A stretch of 64,000 nt of DNA from Nakamurella antarctica (lineage in GTDB: Bacteria > Actinomycetota > Actinomycetes > Mycobacteriales > Nakamurellaceae). The notes below the pieces were generated by a model that saw nothing but the letters and a program-made list of their open reading frames with translations, searched no databases and was not told the DNA's origin. This document shows, one piece after another, positions 1 to 9,936 of the stretch. The stretch covers positions 2,356,001 to 2,420,000 of the forward strand of contig NZ_CP034170.1 in assembly GCF_003860405.1 (NCBI RefSeq). Reading direction: 5' to 3'. Numbering within the stretch: the first letter of the stretch is position 1; the number at the start of each line of letters is the position of its first letter. Made by a program: the position numbers and the translations under genes.

Positions 1-318
1 CTCGTCCACGCTGACCAGGCTGACAAAGAATCCGGCCTCCCGTGCTGCGGCCTCGACCGCGATCAAGGTGCTGGTGGGTCCATAAAGGACCGAACGTGGG
101 GTCACTACACCGATAACGCCGGAACGGTTGGTGACGAGAGTTCGGGCGGCAGTGTTTCTGCGGTAGCCAAGTTCGACAATTGCTTGCTGCACACGCTCTT
201 TGGTTTCGCGCCGAACGTTGGGGTGGTCGTTGAGCACGCGCGAAACTGTTTGATGAGAGACGCCGGCGACCCTGGCGACGTCGTGCATTCCGGGTGAGCG
301 CGCTGCGGAGCCGTGCAT
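1..318 (-). CDS. LacI-family transcriptional regulator, C-terminus outside the window
   Basis: Only the N-terminal part is present; the frame is still open at base 1. From the ATG at 288 the protein begins MHDVARVAGVSHQTVSRVLN, the classic LacI helix-turn-helix with its hinge helix, followed by a typical link (RRNTAARTLVTNRSGVIGVV) into the periplasmic-binding-like ligand domain. These are dimeric repressors that usually answer to a sugar. The start is uncertain: ATG at 318 gives ten more residues, and the frame stays open upstream to a GTG at 429, which would add a Ser/Gly/Asp-rich tail. No convincing ribosome site separates them. It lies downstream of, and on the same strand as, the siroheme/cobalamin gene, but nothing shows a shared function. 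The ligand cannot be predicted from this fragment. Confidence 0.85.
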   Translation of the reverse strand, partial: MHGSAARSPGMHDVARVAGVSHQTVSRVLNDHPNVRRETKERVQQAIVELGYRRNTAARTLVTNRSGVIGVVTPRSVLYGPTSTLIAVEAAAREAGFFVSLVSVDE

Positions 319-440
319 GAGGGCCACTGCTGAGTCACCAGCAGCCGAGTCACCATCAGCCGAGTCGCTATGAGACCCGCCGCCGACCGCAGCCACCACC
401 ACACGACCTTTTCGTTGAGAGCCGACCACACGAGGCGGAG

Positions 441-1601
441 CTAGTGTGAAGTTTTTGGATCGAATCCAGCGACCGCGCCGATCACTGTCACCGCAGGCGA
501 AACAATACCGGCTGCCCTGGCAACTTCCGCGATGGTGCTGACCGTACCGTGCGCGGCGCGCTGCGATTCCAGGCCGGCGTCAGCGATCGTGGCAGCAGGG
601 GTGTCTGCTGGCATCCCCCGCGCGATCAACTCGGCGGTGATGGTACCTAAATTGGCCACCGCCATCAGCAAAATGAGATCGGTACCGGTGCGTGCCAACG
701 CTTCGTAGTCCAACCGCGACCGAGCATCACCCGGCGGCACATGGCCGGTGATCACGGTGAACCCTTGGTTGAGACCGCGGTGGGTGACCGGGATACCCGC
801 AAGTGCCGGAGCAGCAATGGCGGACGTTACCCCGGGTATCACCACCACGTCGATACCCTCCGCGGCGCACGCGATCATTTCCTCGCCGCCGCGACCGAAC
901 ACAAAGTTGTCGCCGCCCTTGAAACGGACCACGGTCTTTCCAGCGTGGGCGTGGACGATAATAAGCCGGTTGATCTCCTCCTGCGGGGTGGTAAGACCGC
1001 GTGGAATCTTTGACACATCAATGATCTCGGTGCCAGGCAGTACGTGCTCCAAAGCCGCGAGCGGCGCCAACCGATCGGTGATCACCACGTCGGCTTCCCG
1101 TAGCGCCGCTGCCCCTGCAATCGTGATCAGCGCGGGATCACCGGGTCCACCACCGACCAAAATCACCCGACCGCCAGGCTTTCGTAGCGTTCCAGTCTGT
1201 GGTTCGACGGCTGGGACCAGACCACTACCGCGCAAGCAAAAGACCTTGTTGGCAGTGCACAACTGCTCGGTTCTCAGGTCAATTTCAGCGTCGTTGGAGG
1301 CTGCCACTACAAGCCAAAAGTCCTGCAGGCCAACATCATCCAAGGTGCGCCGCTGCCAGCTGATGAGACCGCGCTCGGCCATGTCCTGAATCGACGGGAG
1401 TGCGCGTTCGGCAAACACCGTGACCGTGGCGCGAGCCGCTCGTAGGGCGGTAATTTTGGGGAGGGCATCGGGGCCGGCTCCGACAACCAGCACCGGGCGT
1501 CCCGCTAATTCGAGATGGGCCGCAAAACTTGTACTGCCGGACACTACGGCCTCCAGTGTGGGACTGACATTCTTTGGTGCAGTACTGCGCGGGTCGGTCA
1601 T
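441..1601 (-). CDS. cobA/cysG: Siroheme synthase-type protein: precorrin-2 dehydrogenase-like domain plus uroporphyrinogen-III C-methyltransferase
   Basis: Residues ~30-135 form a Rossmann domain (VVGAGPDA at 39-46) like the NAD-dependent precorrin-2 dehydrogenase half of CysG. Residues ~145-386 are a SUMT domain with the SAM site VGGGPGDP (149-156) and the segment GGDNFVFGRGGEE (229-241), where N replaces the usual P. SUMT makes precorrin-2 from uroporphyrinogen III, feeding siroheme and cobalamin. I chose ATG 1601 because GGAG sits about a dozen bases upstream and because the earlier ATG at 1688 would overlap the divergent helicase gene. The Rossmann half is short and the GxGxxA pattern is altered, so the dehydrogenase/chelatase activity is less certain than the methyltransferase. 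This two-domain form is common in actinobacteria. Confidence 0.88.
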   Translation of the reverse strand: MTDPRSTAPKNVSPTLEAVVSGSTSFAAHLELAGRPVLVVGAGPDALPKITALRAARATVTVFAERALPSIQDMAERGLISWQRRTLDDVGLQDFWLVVAASNDAEIDLRTEQLCTANKVFCLRGSGLVPAVEPQTGTLRKPGGRVILVGGGPGDPALITIAGAAALREADVVITDRLAPLAALEHVLPGTEIIDVSKIPRGLTTPQEEINRLIIVHAHAGKTVVRFKGGDNFVFGRGGEEMIACAAEGIDVVVIPGVTSAIAAPALAGIPVTHRGLNQGFTVITGHVPPGDARSRLDYEALARTGTDLILLMAVANLGTITAELIARGMPADTPAATIADAGLESQRAAHGTVSTIAEVARAAGIVSPAVTVIGAVAGFDPKTSH

Positions 1602-1678
1602 CAGCCTAGCGGCGACTCCCGGCAAGATAGATCTCTGGACCGCAGCACCCCCACCGCAGCAAGGATTGTCCTCACCCC

Positions 1679-3529
1679 ATGCCCCCAAAGCGAAAGCGCA
1701 CCAGCGCTAGGCGGACCACAGCTGTTGCGCGCAATCTCACCACCCGCACCGTTCGGCCCAGTTCGCGCAAGCCCTCTATCGGCAAAACTGCCACACCTGC
1801 GCCATTTGCCGCCTTCGGCGAGCGAATCTGGCTGCTAGAAGTACCTTTTGGTCAAGCCGCGCCCGGCGCAACCTGGGTTCCCCAGTGGAAGGCGCACTCG
1901 TACGCGGGCCCCGCGCTGCCGCCAGCCCTGGCATCCTTTGCCTCGAAGCCTTTCAGCTACCAGCGATGGCTGGAAGACGAGCTCAACGACGTCCCTGGCC
2001 CACCACCACGAAGCATCGTCGCCAAGGAGCCGCGGCGCGGTCAGTACGAGGGCGCAGATGCGATCATCGCCGCCGCCGAAGCGGGAGCAAGGCAGTTTTT
2101 GTTGGCCGATGCCCCTGGCACCGGTAAAACCATCACGCTCATTCTTGCTGCCATCGAGATCGCAAAATCCCGCCTGGCCGCTGCACCGCCGGCTAAAGGC
2201 CCCACTCGTAGGCCCCATATTCTGGTCACCGTTGACCGGCCCGCCGCTATTACTGTTGCGCACTGGCGTGCCTCCATCGCCGCGGTCCACGCTGGCGAAC
2301 CGGTCCACCTCGGCGAGCTGACCAACTATGACGCCCAGCGCCCGCGCTGGCTAATCATCTCTCCCGATCAGCTATCGAAGTTGCTGGCCCGCAACGGAAA
2401 ACCGCGATTTCGTTTCGACGTCGTCATCTTGGACGAAGCGCAACTGTACCGACATGTTGATACAAAACGGGTTTCGGCGATGCGCCGGGTCGCGCGGTTC
2501 GCAGATACCCACGACCAAGCACCGTTTGTGATCGCTGCGACTGCCACTCCCTCCCACAATCCGGCCGAATTAACCTACTTGGGGCCGGTTTTCGCACAGA
2601 TCCATGGTGAGGATCCCAGCGCCTGGGATGACGTGGGAGCGCGGATGGCGGCCATGGGGCTGCCGTTGGTTCAGAGGTACGGAAAGTGGACGTGGAACGC
2701 CGAGGCTGCCCAATCGGGCGCACTGCAGTCGGAGTCGACCCGGGTGGTCCGACGATGGCTTACCGGCCACACGCCGTCACTGATGTTGCACCGCCCGGCA
2801 GAGTGGGGCGAGGCGCCACTGGAGCCGATGCCGGTGGAATTATCGGCCGCCGAGCAGGATCAGTACCGGGTGGATTGGGGCGTTTTCCAAAAGGAGATGG
2901 GACTGGCCCGGGTGGGGAAATCTGCTGCTCGAGGCCGCGCCGCCATCATGAGGTTTCGCCAGAAAGCTGGGATGATCCGGGTCCCCTACACGGTCGATTG
3001 GGTGCTGGCCCAGGTCGCCGCGGGCTGGCAGGTCGCAGTATCTGTCGAGTTCGTTTCGACTGCAGCAGACCCCATCGCAGACGCGTTGGCCGCTCAAGGC
3101 ATTGCCGTGTCGAGGATCTACGGCTCCGGGCGATTCGATGCGGAAGCCGAACGCCTGAAGTTTCAGCACGGCCACACGCAGGTGTGCGTCTTCACCGTGA
3201 CGTCGTCCATCAGTTTGCACGCTGGCGAGATGATGGCCGATGGATCACGCGCCACGCTCACCCCACGGATCGGTGTGCTGCATCAGCCTGGCTACTCGGG
3301 GATCGCTGCCCGACAGCGTTTGGGTCGGATTCACCGCGATGGGCAGGTGGGCGAATGGTGGATGGCCTACGCGGAGAACACTATTGAAGAACAGGTGGCC
3401 GGCACGTTGATGGATCGCCTGCGCTCCACCACAGACATTGTGGGCGGTGACACCAGCGCGTTGCGCAGCGTCGCTGCTCTCCTTGGCGCCGACTGGTTGC
3501 CGGAAACGGCACTGACCGAAACGGTCTAA
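1679..3529 (+). CDS. SNF2-like DEAD/DEAH helicase or translocase
   Basis: 616 residues. A basic, probably disordered N-terminus (1-35) is followed by helicase motifs: Walker A DAPGTGKT (144-151), motif II DEAQ (252-255), motif [10 protein letters not shown] (286-292), and motif VI near the C-terminus ([11 protein letters not shown]) followed by NTIEEQV, the usual end of SNF2/Rad54-type ATPases. The protein should be an ATP-driven double-stranded DNA or nucleoprotein translocase. It stands alone, divergent from the cobA/cysG gene with 77 bp between the chosen starts. No methylase, nuclease or phage structural gene is beside it, so neither a restriction-type nor a prophage role is supported. 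I cannot name a specific ortholog. Confidence 0.8.
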   Translation: MPPKRKRTSARRTTAVARNLTTRTVRPSSRKPSIGKTATPAPFAAFGERIWLLEVPFGQAAPGATWVPQWKAHSYAGPALPPALASFASKPFSYQRWLEDELNDVPGPPPRSIVAKEPRRGQYEGADAIIAAAEAGARQFLLADAPGTGKTITLILAAIEIAKSRLAAAPPAKGPTRRPHILVTVDRPAAITVAHWRASIAAVHAGEPVHLGELTNYDAQRPRWLIISPDQLSKLLARNGKPRFRFDVVILDEAQLYRHVDTKRVSAMRRVARFADTHDQAPFVIAATATPSHNPAELTYLGPVFAQIHGEDPSAWDDVGARMAAMGLPLVQRYGKWTWNAEAAQSGALQSESTRVVRRWLTGHTPSLMLHRPAEWGEAPLEPMPVELSAAEQDQYRVDWGVFQKEMGLARVGKSAARGRAAIMRFRQKAGMIRVPYTVDWVLAQVAAGWQVAVSVEFVSTAADPIADALAAQGIAVSRIYGSGRFDAEAERLKFQHGHTQVCVFTVTSSISLHAGEMMADGSRATLTPRIGVLHQPGYSGIAARQRLGRIHRDGQVGEWWMAYAENTIEEQVAGTLMDRLRSTTDIVGGDTSALRSVAALLGADWLPETALTETV

Positions 3530-3566
3530 GGCAAGTGCAGAGCAACGTCAAATGAAGGAGGAAAAT

Positions 3567-3986
3567 GTGGCACCAGACAATGAACCTGTGACCCCGAACC
3601 TGTCCGAACCGATGCTGGAATTCGTCGCCGAACGGCACCTCGCGACGCTGACCACCCTGCGTGCTGATTTTAGTCCGCACGTGGTGGCCGTGGGCTTTAC
3701 CTACGACCCCTCGACGGGAATGGCGCGCGTCATTACCGGACGCGGCACGGTCAAGGCGCGCAATGCCGGACGATCGCTGGACATCCCCGGCGGGACGCGG
3801 GCGGCAGTCTGCCAAGTTGACGGCCGACGATGGCTAACCCTGGAGGGACAAGTCCGCGTGAGCTCCGACCCGCTCGAGGTTGCCGAAGCCGTCCAGCGCT
3901 ATGCAGTGCGATACCGCCAACCCAGGGTCAACCCCGAACGCGTCGTGATCATTATTCAGGTAGATCGCGCCCTCGGCCACGCGTGA
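3567..3986 (+). CDS. PPOX-class, probably F420-dependent oxidoreductase (TIGR03618-like)
   Basis: 139 residues from GTG 3567. I chose that codon over the ATG at 3552 because the strong GGAGG at 3558-3562 lies between them, correctly spaced for the GTG. The sequence is a split-barrel flavin/deazaflavin-binding fold: [21 protein letters not shown] near the N-terminus, then [33 protein letters not shown] and an [10 protein letters not shown]-type end. Members of this group in actinobacteria reduce diverse substrates with F420H2. F420 biosynthesis genes (fbiA, fbiB) occur in the same window at 25-27.5 kb, which fits. The substrate is unknown. It follows the helicase gene by 37 bp and may be cotranscribed with it. 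Confidence 0.75.
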   Translation: MAPDNEPVTPNLSEPMLEFVAERHLATLTTLRADFSPHVVAVGFTYDPSTGMARVITGRGTVKARNAGRSLDIPGGTRAAVCQVDGRRWLTLEGQVRVSSDPLEVAEAVQRYAVRYRQPRVNPERVVIIIQVDRALGHA

Positions 3987-3995
3987 CAAAGTCCG

Positions 3996-5225
3996 CTACA
4001 TCCTGACCCGCAGGGCCTTCAGCCCTCGAATCACGAACTGCGGGTGATATTCCGGTTCGGCGGCGAGCTCGATCTGCGGCGCCGCAGCGAGGATCTGGTT
4101 CAGCGAGATCTCGAGCTCCAGCCGGGCCAACGGGGCGCCAATGCAAAAATGGGTGCCGCCGCCGAACCCGATATGGTTCGCATCGCCGCGGCCGATGTCG
4201 AATGTGTCGGGATCCGGGAAGCGAGCGGGATCACGGTTAGCCACACCGAACATCATGCCGATCTGCTCCCCCACCGCGAACTCTCGTCCGGCGATCACCA
4301 CCCCCTCCTCCAGAACCCATCGCTGGAAGAGTTGCAGCGGTGCGTCAAATCGAATCAGCTCCTCCACCGCGGTCTGCGGCGTCACCTCACCGGACGTCAA
4401 GCGATCCCACTGCCGCCGGTGCTTCATCAGGGCACGCATCCCGTTGCCGAGGGTGTTGACTGTGGCCTCGTGGCCCGCATTCAACAAAACGATGACGGTA
4501 CAGATGATCTCGTCATCCGTCAGCGTGTCCCCTTCATCGGCCACTGACACCAACTGGGAGATCAGATCCGGCTGCGGATCACTGCGCCGAGCCCGAATCA
4601 ACGCTCGCACGTAATCGATGAACTCGGCCGCACAGTCTTCCGCGTTCTGCCGCTGCGCCGCAGAGTTAGAGAACTCGTACATTTTCACGATGCCGTGCGA
4701 CCAGCGGAGCAACGACGGCCCATCAGCTTGGGGAACTCCCAAAAGCTCGCAGATGACGGCCACCGAATACGGCTGGGCGTAATCAGCAATGAGATCGAAT
4801 TCGCCTCTGGCCACACAGGTGTCGAGAATATTCTGAGAAAACTGTGCCACCTGCGGTCGCAGCGCAGCTACGGACTTCGGCGTGAATACCTTGGTGACCA
4901 GCCGGCGGAGCCTGGTGTGATCCGGTGGTTCGAGGTTGAGCATGGACCAGCGCTCAGACTCCTGCCACCGTGGGTAGGTCTTGGATGGCTCCGGCTGCCC
5001 GAACTCCGCCGGGGTGTACTTGTGCTCATACATCCGGCCCAGCGAGCGGTTCCGCAGGCTGGCGTGTACGTCGGCGAAAGTGGTGAGGAGCCACAGCTTT
5101 TGCTCGGGATAGAAAAGTAGTGGCCCAGCTTCCCGGAGCGCGGTAAACACCGGATAGGGGTTGCTGATGAAGCCGGTGTCTTCAGGGTCGAATCCCATTT
5201 GCAGTGGCGTGGTGTGTGCGCTCAT
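3996..5225 (-). CDS. Cytochrome P450
   Basis: 409 residues, the usual length of a soluble bacterial P450. I see the I-helix oxygen-activation motif NAGHEATVNT (249-258), the ExxR pair ELIR (289-292) and the haem-ligand loop FGGGTHFCIG with Cys361. The ATG at 5225 has AGGA about nine bases upstream. It is a haem monooxygenase that needs a ferredoxin and reductase, neither of which is encoded next to it. It converges with the PPOX gene (9 bp between stops) and lies downstream of priA on the same strand. The substrate cannot be told from sequence; the GHE in place of the more common AGxET suggests the CYP107/CYP125-like soluble group only loosely. Confidence 0.93.
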   Translation of the reverse strand: MSAHTTPLQMGFDPEDTGFISNPYPVFTALREAGPLLFYPEQKLWLLTTFADVHASLRNRSLGRMYEHKYTPAEFGQPEPSKTYPRWQESERWSMLNLEPPDHTRLRRLVTKVFTPKSVAALRPQVAQFSQNILDTCVARGEFDLIADYAQPYSVAVICELLGVPQADGPSLLRWSHGIVKMYEFSNSAAQRQNAEDCAAEFIDYVRALIRARRSDPQPDLISQLVSVADEGDTLTDDEIICTVIVLLNAGHEATVNTLGNGMRALMKHRRQWDRLTSGEVTPQTAVEELIRFDAPLQLFQRWVLEEGVVIAGREFAVGEQIGMMFGVANRDPARFPDPDTFDIGRGDANHIGFGGGTHFCIGAPLARLELEISLNQILAAAPQIELAAEPEYHPQFVIRGLKALRVRM

Positions 5226-5288
5226 ATGTCGTTCCTATCCCATCGGGGTGGCTCGGATACGAATGCGCGCCGTCACGGGTGGTGCTGG

Positions 5289-7433
5289 CTAGAACATCAA
5301 CAGCGGATCCATCCGGGACTTTGCGGAGTCCGGGTCTTTGCGCGCACTGCGAGCTGCCGCCGCAACGTGCAGAGCGTGGGCGAGCTGTTTGTGCCGATTA
5401 AGCGGGATTCGCACCAGCGCGCGCTCCGTATCAAACGGGTAGTCCAGCTCCACGGGGCCGAGCAACTCCGCCCCCTCGGGCAGTTGCAATTGTTCCAAGA
5501 ACGCAGCGACTCCAGCGGGTTTACCCTCCACCGCTGCCATTGCCACGGCTGGCGGGAATCCCAACTCCCGGCGCGCTGCTAGCTCGGCAGCTGCGTGACC
5601 GGCGGGATCCCAGCGGATCAATGCCTGAACTGTCGGCAGTGAAGAGTCTGCGCCGACCACCACTCGGCCGCCTACTGATCCGGGCCGCACCAGCGTCGCC
5701 GCCGCCATCCATCGTCGCAGCGTTTCTTCCGCCGCGCGTAGGTCGGGCCGAGCCAGAAGCGCGCCGCCGTCCAGCAAAAGCGCTGCGCCGTAGCCTTCTT
5801 CGGCAACCGGTTCCGCCCCCGGGGTCGCGATCACTAGCGCTGGCGCCGCCTCCACCCGTGCTTGCACTTCCTCGCCTGCACTGGTCACGATCTTCACGCC
5901 CGCGAAGGCCCGCCCAATCTCCTCTGCGGTCCGCGCAGATCCCGTCACCACCGCCCGAAAGGATAGTGCCGCGCAAGCCGGGCACGACCACGGCGCGGCC
6001 AAGGCCCCACACCAACGGCACGCTGGCACTGAGGATCCGTGCCGTATACCCAGGGGACCGCGACAGGGCCGACACCGGGCGGGTCGCCGGCAACTCGAGC
6101 ATGCCAAGGACGGAAGGTACCCCCGCCGAGGGACCTGAATCAACACTGGCCTGCCAGCCGCCAGCGCCGTCCGGGCGGCATCGAAGGCCGCTGGGCTCAA
6201 GCGTGCGTGGGCTGCCGCAGAGTCGCTTCCGCGGGCGTACTCGTCGCCCGCCGCTTCGATCCTCGGACCCGCCGCGCGGATCGCGATGCGGGAAGCCTCG
6301 ATGGGATGGGCCCAGCCGGACTCCACGAGCAGCTGCGCCTCGGCAGTCCGGGCGAAACCCCCCACCAAAAGTGCGGCCTTTGACGACGCCGAACGCAGCA
6401 TCAGTACCTCACGGGCGTGCGGATACGGGGCGCGTTGCTCAGCGAAAAGGTCGTCCCCGTCGTCGAAAATCACCAGCAGCCCAACATCGCGCACCGGTGC
6501 GAATGCTGCAGCGCGCGTCCCGATCGCCACGCTCACCTCACCGCGGCTGATCGCCAAGAACCGGCGGTATCGCTCCGCCGGACCCAGATCGGCCGCCAGC
6601 GCCATGTAGGCGCCCGCCCCCAGCACGTCCGTCATCGCCGCATCCAGGCGCGCCAGGTCCCGCGCATCAGGAACGACCACCACCGCCCCGCGGCCACCGG
6701 AAACACACGCGCGGACAGCTTCCGCGATCCGCAGCGGCCAGTCTTCGCCCGGTAGCGCCTGCCAGACGGCCCGCACCGGCTTGCGTTCGTGAACCGCTTG
6801 CAAATATGACTTGCCCGCGGTGTAGGCATCCCAGCCGCCGGCGTCGAACGCAGCCAGAGGGGCACCAATCGCGGCTGTGCGAAGGCTGGATAGACCACGA
6901 TTTTGGGTGGAAAGCACAGTTGCCGAATTGGGGTCTACGACCAGGGAAGTGGCGGCCGAGCCCGCTTTTTCTACTGCCGCATGCCGTGGCGGTATTGCCA
7001 GCCGCAGGATGTCCGAGAGGGTTCCTGCGTACCGGTCAGCCACGGCGCGCGCGAGTGCCGCAATTTCGGGAGCGAGGACCCGCTCACCCGATACCACCTT
7101 GTCCAGGTAGCCGAGCTTTCCCACATGGTCCGAGGAGTCCTTGCGCGCCAACACGTATCCGTCGACCAAGCGCCCAGAAAATCGGACCCGAACACGCACC
7201 CCCGGCTGCGCTAGTGCGGCCAGATCTTCGCTCACCTGATAGTCGAAAGGCCGGTCTAAGTGCGGCAGCCCGGTATCGACAGCCACCGAGGCCACGGGCA
7301 GCGCGGCGGCCGGCACCAGCGCTCCGGGTGGCCTCTTGGTGGCGCCGCGTTTTGTCAACTGCGGCCGCGACGAAACCACCGCACCTTCGTTATCCGGGAT
7401 TGCGCCCCCCTCCACCCGCGTGCTGACACCCAT
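5289..7433 (-). CDS. priA: Replication restart protein PriA, helicase-degenerate actinobacterial type
   Basis: 714 residues. The N-terminal DNA-binding domain (about 48-150: VASVAVDTGLPHLDRPFDYQ, then VRVRFSGRLVDGYVL) is well preserved. The ATPase core is not: the Walker A region reads RAVWQALPGEDWP instead of GxTGSGKT, and the DEEH position reads IFDDGDDLF. The zinc-binding segment is present (CSSCRRPARCRPC, then CRWCG and CPAC). Database entries for mycobacterial PriA carry the same caution, that helicase activity is unlikely, so this is a family trait and not local decay. It presumably acts as a structural loader at stalled forks. Its place beside metK, rpoZ, gmk and mihF resembles other actinobacteria. 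The start codon is not firmly fixed; no good ribosome site precedes 7433. Confidence 0.88.
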   Translation of the reverse strand: MGVSTRVEGGAIPDNEGAVVSSRPQLTKRGATKRPPGALVPAAALPVASVAVDTGLPHLDRPFDYQVSEDLAALAQPGVRVRVRFSGRLVDGYVLARKDSSDHVGKLGYLDKVVSGERVLAPEIAALARAVADRYAGTLSDILRLAIPPRHAAVEKAGSAATSLVVDPNSATVLSTQNRGLSSLRTAAIGAPLAAFDAGGWDAYTAGKSYLQAVHERKPVRAVWQALPGEDWPLRIAEAVRACVSGGRGAVVVVPDARDLARLDAAMTDVLGAGAYMALAADLGPAERYRRFLAISRGEVSVAIGTRAAAFAPVRDVGLLVIFDDGDDLFAEQRAPYPHAREVLMLRSASSKAALLVGGFARTAEAQLLVESGWAHPIEASRIAIRAAGPRIEAAGDEYARGSDSAAAHARLSPAAFDAARTALAAGRPVLIQVPRRGYLPSLACSSCRRPARCRPCRGPLGIRHGSSVPACRWCGALAAPWSCPACAALSFRAVVTGSARTAEEIGRAFAGVKIVTSAGEEVQARVEAAPALVIATPGAEPVAEEGYGAALLLDGGALLARPDLRAAEETLRRWMAAATLVRPGSVGGRVVVGADSSLPTVQALIRWDPAGHAAAELAARRELGFPPAVAMAAVEGKPAGVAAFLEQLQLPEGAELLGPVELDYPFDTERALVRIPLNRHKQLAHALHVAAAARSARKDPDSAKSRMDPLLMF

Positions 7434-7546
7434 GGGTCAAGACTTACCAGACACTGCCGACGGCGCCTGCGCGATACAAACCTTCAACAGCGCCGCACGG
7501 CGGGACGCACGGCCATACGGCGGGGCGCACGGCAAATCGGGAGGGC

Positions 7547-8749
7547 CTAGAAGTTCAGCGCGGCTTTCAACGCGTCGACCCGGTCGAGCTTCTCCCAGGG
7601 CAAATCAATGTCTGTCCGGCCGAAGTGGCCGTAGGCCGCGGTCGGGGCGTAAATGGGGCGAAGGAGGTCAAGGTCACGGATGATGGCACCGGGCCGCAGA
7701 TCGAAGACCTGTGAGATGGCGTCGCCAATCTTCGCCGGGTCGATCTGTTCGGTACCAAATGTCTCCACGAACAATCCCACCGGTTCCACCTTGCCGATGG
7801 CGTACGCCACTTGAACTTCGATGCGCTCGGCAAGGCCGGCAGCAACAACGTTCTTGGCCACCCACCGCATGGCGTACGCGGCAGAACGGTCCACCTTTGA
7901 CGGATCCTTTCCGGAGAACGCGCCACCCCCGTGACGGGCCATTCCGCCGTAGGTGTCGACGATGATCTTGCGGCCGGTCAGACCCGCGTCGCCCATGGGG
8001 CCACCGATCACAAAGCGCCCGGTCGGGTTGACGAACAGCTTGTATCCGTCAGTGATGATGTCGAGTTGCCCAAGTTCGGGCTCCACCACCTGCTGGCGAA
8101 TGTCGGTGGCCAACAAGTTCACCAGGTCGATGTCTTCGGCATGCTGGCTGGACAGCACGACGGTGTCCAATCTGATGGCTTTGTCGCCGACGTATTCGAT
8201 GGTGACCTGGGTCTTGCCGTCGGGACGAAGGTAGGGCACTGCGCCGGACTTGCGCACCGCCGTCAGCCGGCGAGAAAGCCTGTGGGCCAACGCGATCGGC
8301 AGCGGCATCAACTCCGGCGTGTCGTTGCAGGCGTAACCGAACATCAAACCCTGATCGCCAGCGCCTTGCCGAGAGATGGCGTCATCGCCGTAGGCGTCGT
8401 CGCCCGTCCGCGACTCGTAGCCCTCGTCGACACCTTGGGCAATATCTGGGGACTGCGAACCGATCGCGACGTTCACGCCACACGAGGCTCCGTCAAAACC
8501 CTTGGCGGAAGAGTCGTAACCGATAGCGAGCACCGTGTCCCGAACGATGGTCGGGATGTCGGCGTAGGCGGTGGTGGTTACCTCGCCAGCGACGTGCACT
8601 TGGCCGGTGGTAACCATGGTCTCGACCGCCACGCGGCTTGCGGGGTCCTGTCGAAGCAGTTCGTCCAGGATCGAATCGCTGATGGCATCGCAGATCTTGT
8701 CCGGGTGGCCTTCTGTGACGGATTCAGAGGTGAAGAGGCGGGATGCCAC
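7547..8749 (-). CDS. metK: S-adenosylmethionine synthetase
   Basis: 400 residues from GTG 8749 ([18 protein letters not shown]), with GGAG seven bases upstream; the longer reading from 8842 adds an unconserved tail. Catalytic features visible are GHPDK (14-18), [12 protein letters not shown] and the P-loop-like [19 protein letters not shown]. The enzyme makes SAM from methionine and ATP, the methyl donor for, among others, the SUMT at 0.4-1.6 kb and the methyltransferase at 49.6 kb. An intrinsic terminator (8859-8889) separates it from rpoZ, so it needs its own promoter within 8750-8858. In many actinobacteria coaBC (dfp) lies between rpoZ and metK; here it is absent. Confidence 0.97.
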   Translation of the reverse strand: MASRLFTSESVTEGHPDKICDAISDSILDELLRQDPASRVAVETMVTTGQVHVAGEVTTTAYADIPTIVRDTVLAIGYDSSAKGFDGASCGVNVAIGSQSPDIAQGVDEGYESRTGDDAYGDDAISRQGAGDQGLMFGYACNDTPELMPLPIALAHRLSRRLTAVRKSGAVPYLRPDGKTQVTIEYVGDKAIRLDTVVLSSQHAEDIDLVNLLATDIRQQVVEPELGQLDIITDGYKLFVNPTGRFVIGGPMGDAGLTGRKIIVDTYGGMARHGGGAFSGKDPSKVDRSAAYAMRWVAKNVVAAGLAERIEVQVAYAIGKVEPVGLFVETFGTEQIDPAKIGDAISQVFDLRPGAIIRDLDLLRPIYAPTAAYGHFGRTDIDLPWEKLDRVDALKAALNF

Positions 8750-8858
8750 AGAGGTTCTCCATTGGTAGATGTCAGATATTGCAACGCCGACAGGAAACTG
8801 GCAGAGACTAGCTGGATAAGCGCCTGGCAACAGGAATGCCAACTTCGAAAAATGCCAA

Positions 8859-8889
8859 CGCCCACCCCGGACACATTCCGGGGTGGGCG
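8859..8889 (-). terminator. Intrinsic terminator downstream of rpoZ
   Basis: A perfect 12-bp GC-rich stem (8859-8870 with 8878-8889) and a 7-base loop. Read on the minus strand the stem is followed about ten bases later by TTTTT, so it would end transcripts of gmk/rpoZ before metK. Confidence 0.8.
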
Positions 8890-8911
8890 GGGTGCAAGAC
8901 GCTGGTGCAGG

Positions 8912-9196
8912 TCACACGCCTTCGGTGTGGTCCAGCAGGCTCGCGTTGATTTCACGCAGAGCAATCGAAAGAGGCTTTTCCTTCGGCAACGGCTCCACTA
9001 GCGGACCGACGTAATCCATCAGGCCCTCATTGAGCTGCGCGTAATAGTCGTTGATCTGGCGTGCCCTCTTAGCCGCGTAGATCGACAGTGCGTACTTTGA
9101 GCTGGTCTTGGTGAGCAGCTCGTCGATCGGCGGGTAGGTAATACCTGCCGCGGCGATCTGTGCCGGGGTCATAGGCTTGGTCGACGGTGTCGTCAC
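8912..9196 (-). CDS. rpoZ: RNA polymerase omega subunit
   Basis: 94 residues from GTG 9196. It matches the actinobacterial omega: [20 protein letters not shown], then the conserved helix [18 protein letters not shown]. The C-terminal extension ([21 protein letters not shown]) is typical of this phylum. Omega helps assemble and stabilise the beta' subunit. It lies 94 bp downstream of gmk in the widespread mihF-gmk-rpoZ order and is followed by a strong terminator. Confidence 0.97.
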   Translation of the reverse strand: MTTPSTKPMTPAQIAAAGITYPPIDELLTKTSSKYALSIYAAKRARQINDYYAQLNEGLMDYVGPLVEPLPKEKPLSIALREINASLLDHTEGV

Positions 9197-9290
9197 AAAA
9201 ACGCTCCAGAGTCTTTTCTTTGTGCCGGTTGCGACGTGCTGCCGCGGTGCGACCGGCGGTGGTTAACGCTCGAGATACGGCGGCGAGAAC

Positions 9291-9878
9291 TCACTGTGAC
9301 ATTAAGTCTACCAAGGCCGAGGTGGCAACGGCGACGTCAGTGTTTACTACGGTGTGGTCGAACTCGGGTTCAGCGGCTAACTCGGCCCTAGCAGCATCGA
9401 GCCGCGCCGTCCTGGTGGCTACGTCTTCGGTGCCTCGTCCGGTAAGCCGACGGGCTAATTCTTCAAAGGATGGCGGCGCCAGGAAGAGCAAGATCGCCTC
9501 GCTTCCCACCCCGCCAGATGCGCGCACTTGACGAGCACCTTGCACCTCGATTTCCAGAAGCACGTCCTGGCCAGCATCGAGTCTGCTTTCCACCTCGGTG
9601 CGGGGGGTTCCGTAAAAGTTCCCCGCGAATTGGGCATGCTCGAGCATCTCGCCAGCCTGAACAAGGCAGGCGAAGGTGTCGGTGTCGACGAAGTGATAAT
9701 GCACCCCGTCACGTTCTCCCGCGCGCGGTTGGCGGGTAGTGGCCGAGATCGAATAATGCAGCGCTGGCAGCTGGGCACGCACAAGGCCCAGCACGGTGCT
9801 CTTCCCCACCCCGGACGGACCGGAGAGGACGAAGAGTCGGCCGCGCTGGGCCTTGTGGTGGATCGTGGCGTCGCTCAT
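9291..9878 (-). CDS. gmk: Guanylate kinase
   Basis: 195 residues from ATG 9878 ([20 protein letters not shown]). The upstream ATG at 9989 would overlap mihF and add a non-homologous tail. The P-loop GPSGVGKST is at 20-28, followed by the GMP-binding segment ([21 protein letters not shown]) and EVQGARQV of the core. It phosphorylates GMP/dGMP to GDP/dGDP with ATP. It sits between mihF and rpoZ, the standard actinobacterial order. GDP and GTP from this step also supply the GDP-mannose route encoded further along, though that is general metabolism. Confidence 0.97.
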   Translation of the reverse strand: MSDATIHHKAQRGRLFVLSGPSGVGKSTVLGLVRAQLPALHYSISATTRQPRAGERDGVHYHFVDTDTFACLVQAGEMLEHAQFAGNFYGTPRTEVESRLDAGQDVLLEIEVQGARQVRASGGVGSEAILLFLAPPSFEELARRLTGRGTEDVATRTARLDAARAELAAEPEFDHTVVNTDVAVATSALVDLMSQ

Positions 9879-9936
9879 GTGCGGCTGTCCCCCACCACCG
9901 GCGCCGATCTTGGGGCCAACGGAAGAGGGAAAAGAA

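Noticed and set aside
2686-3387. Second plus-strand frame of 233 codons inside the helicase gene
   Set aside because: It lies wholly within the conserved helicase frame and its translation is Arg/Gly-rich noise.
1679-5225. Prophage or defence island around the helicase
   Set aside because: Neighbours are a PPOX-class oxidoreductase, a P450 and siroheme synthase; no integrase, structural, nuclease or methylase gene is present.
7931-9001. Plus-strand 356-codon open frame
   Set aside because: It is antisense to metK, crosses the rpoZ terminator, and has no family resemblance. It is a shadow of GC-rich codon structure.
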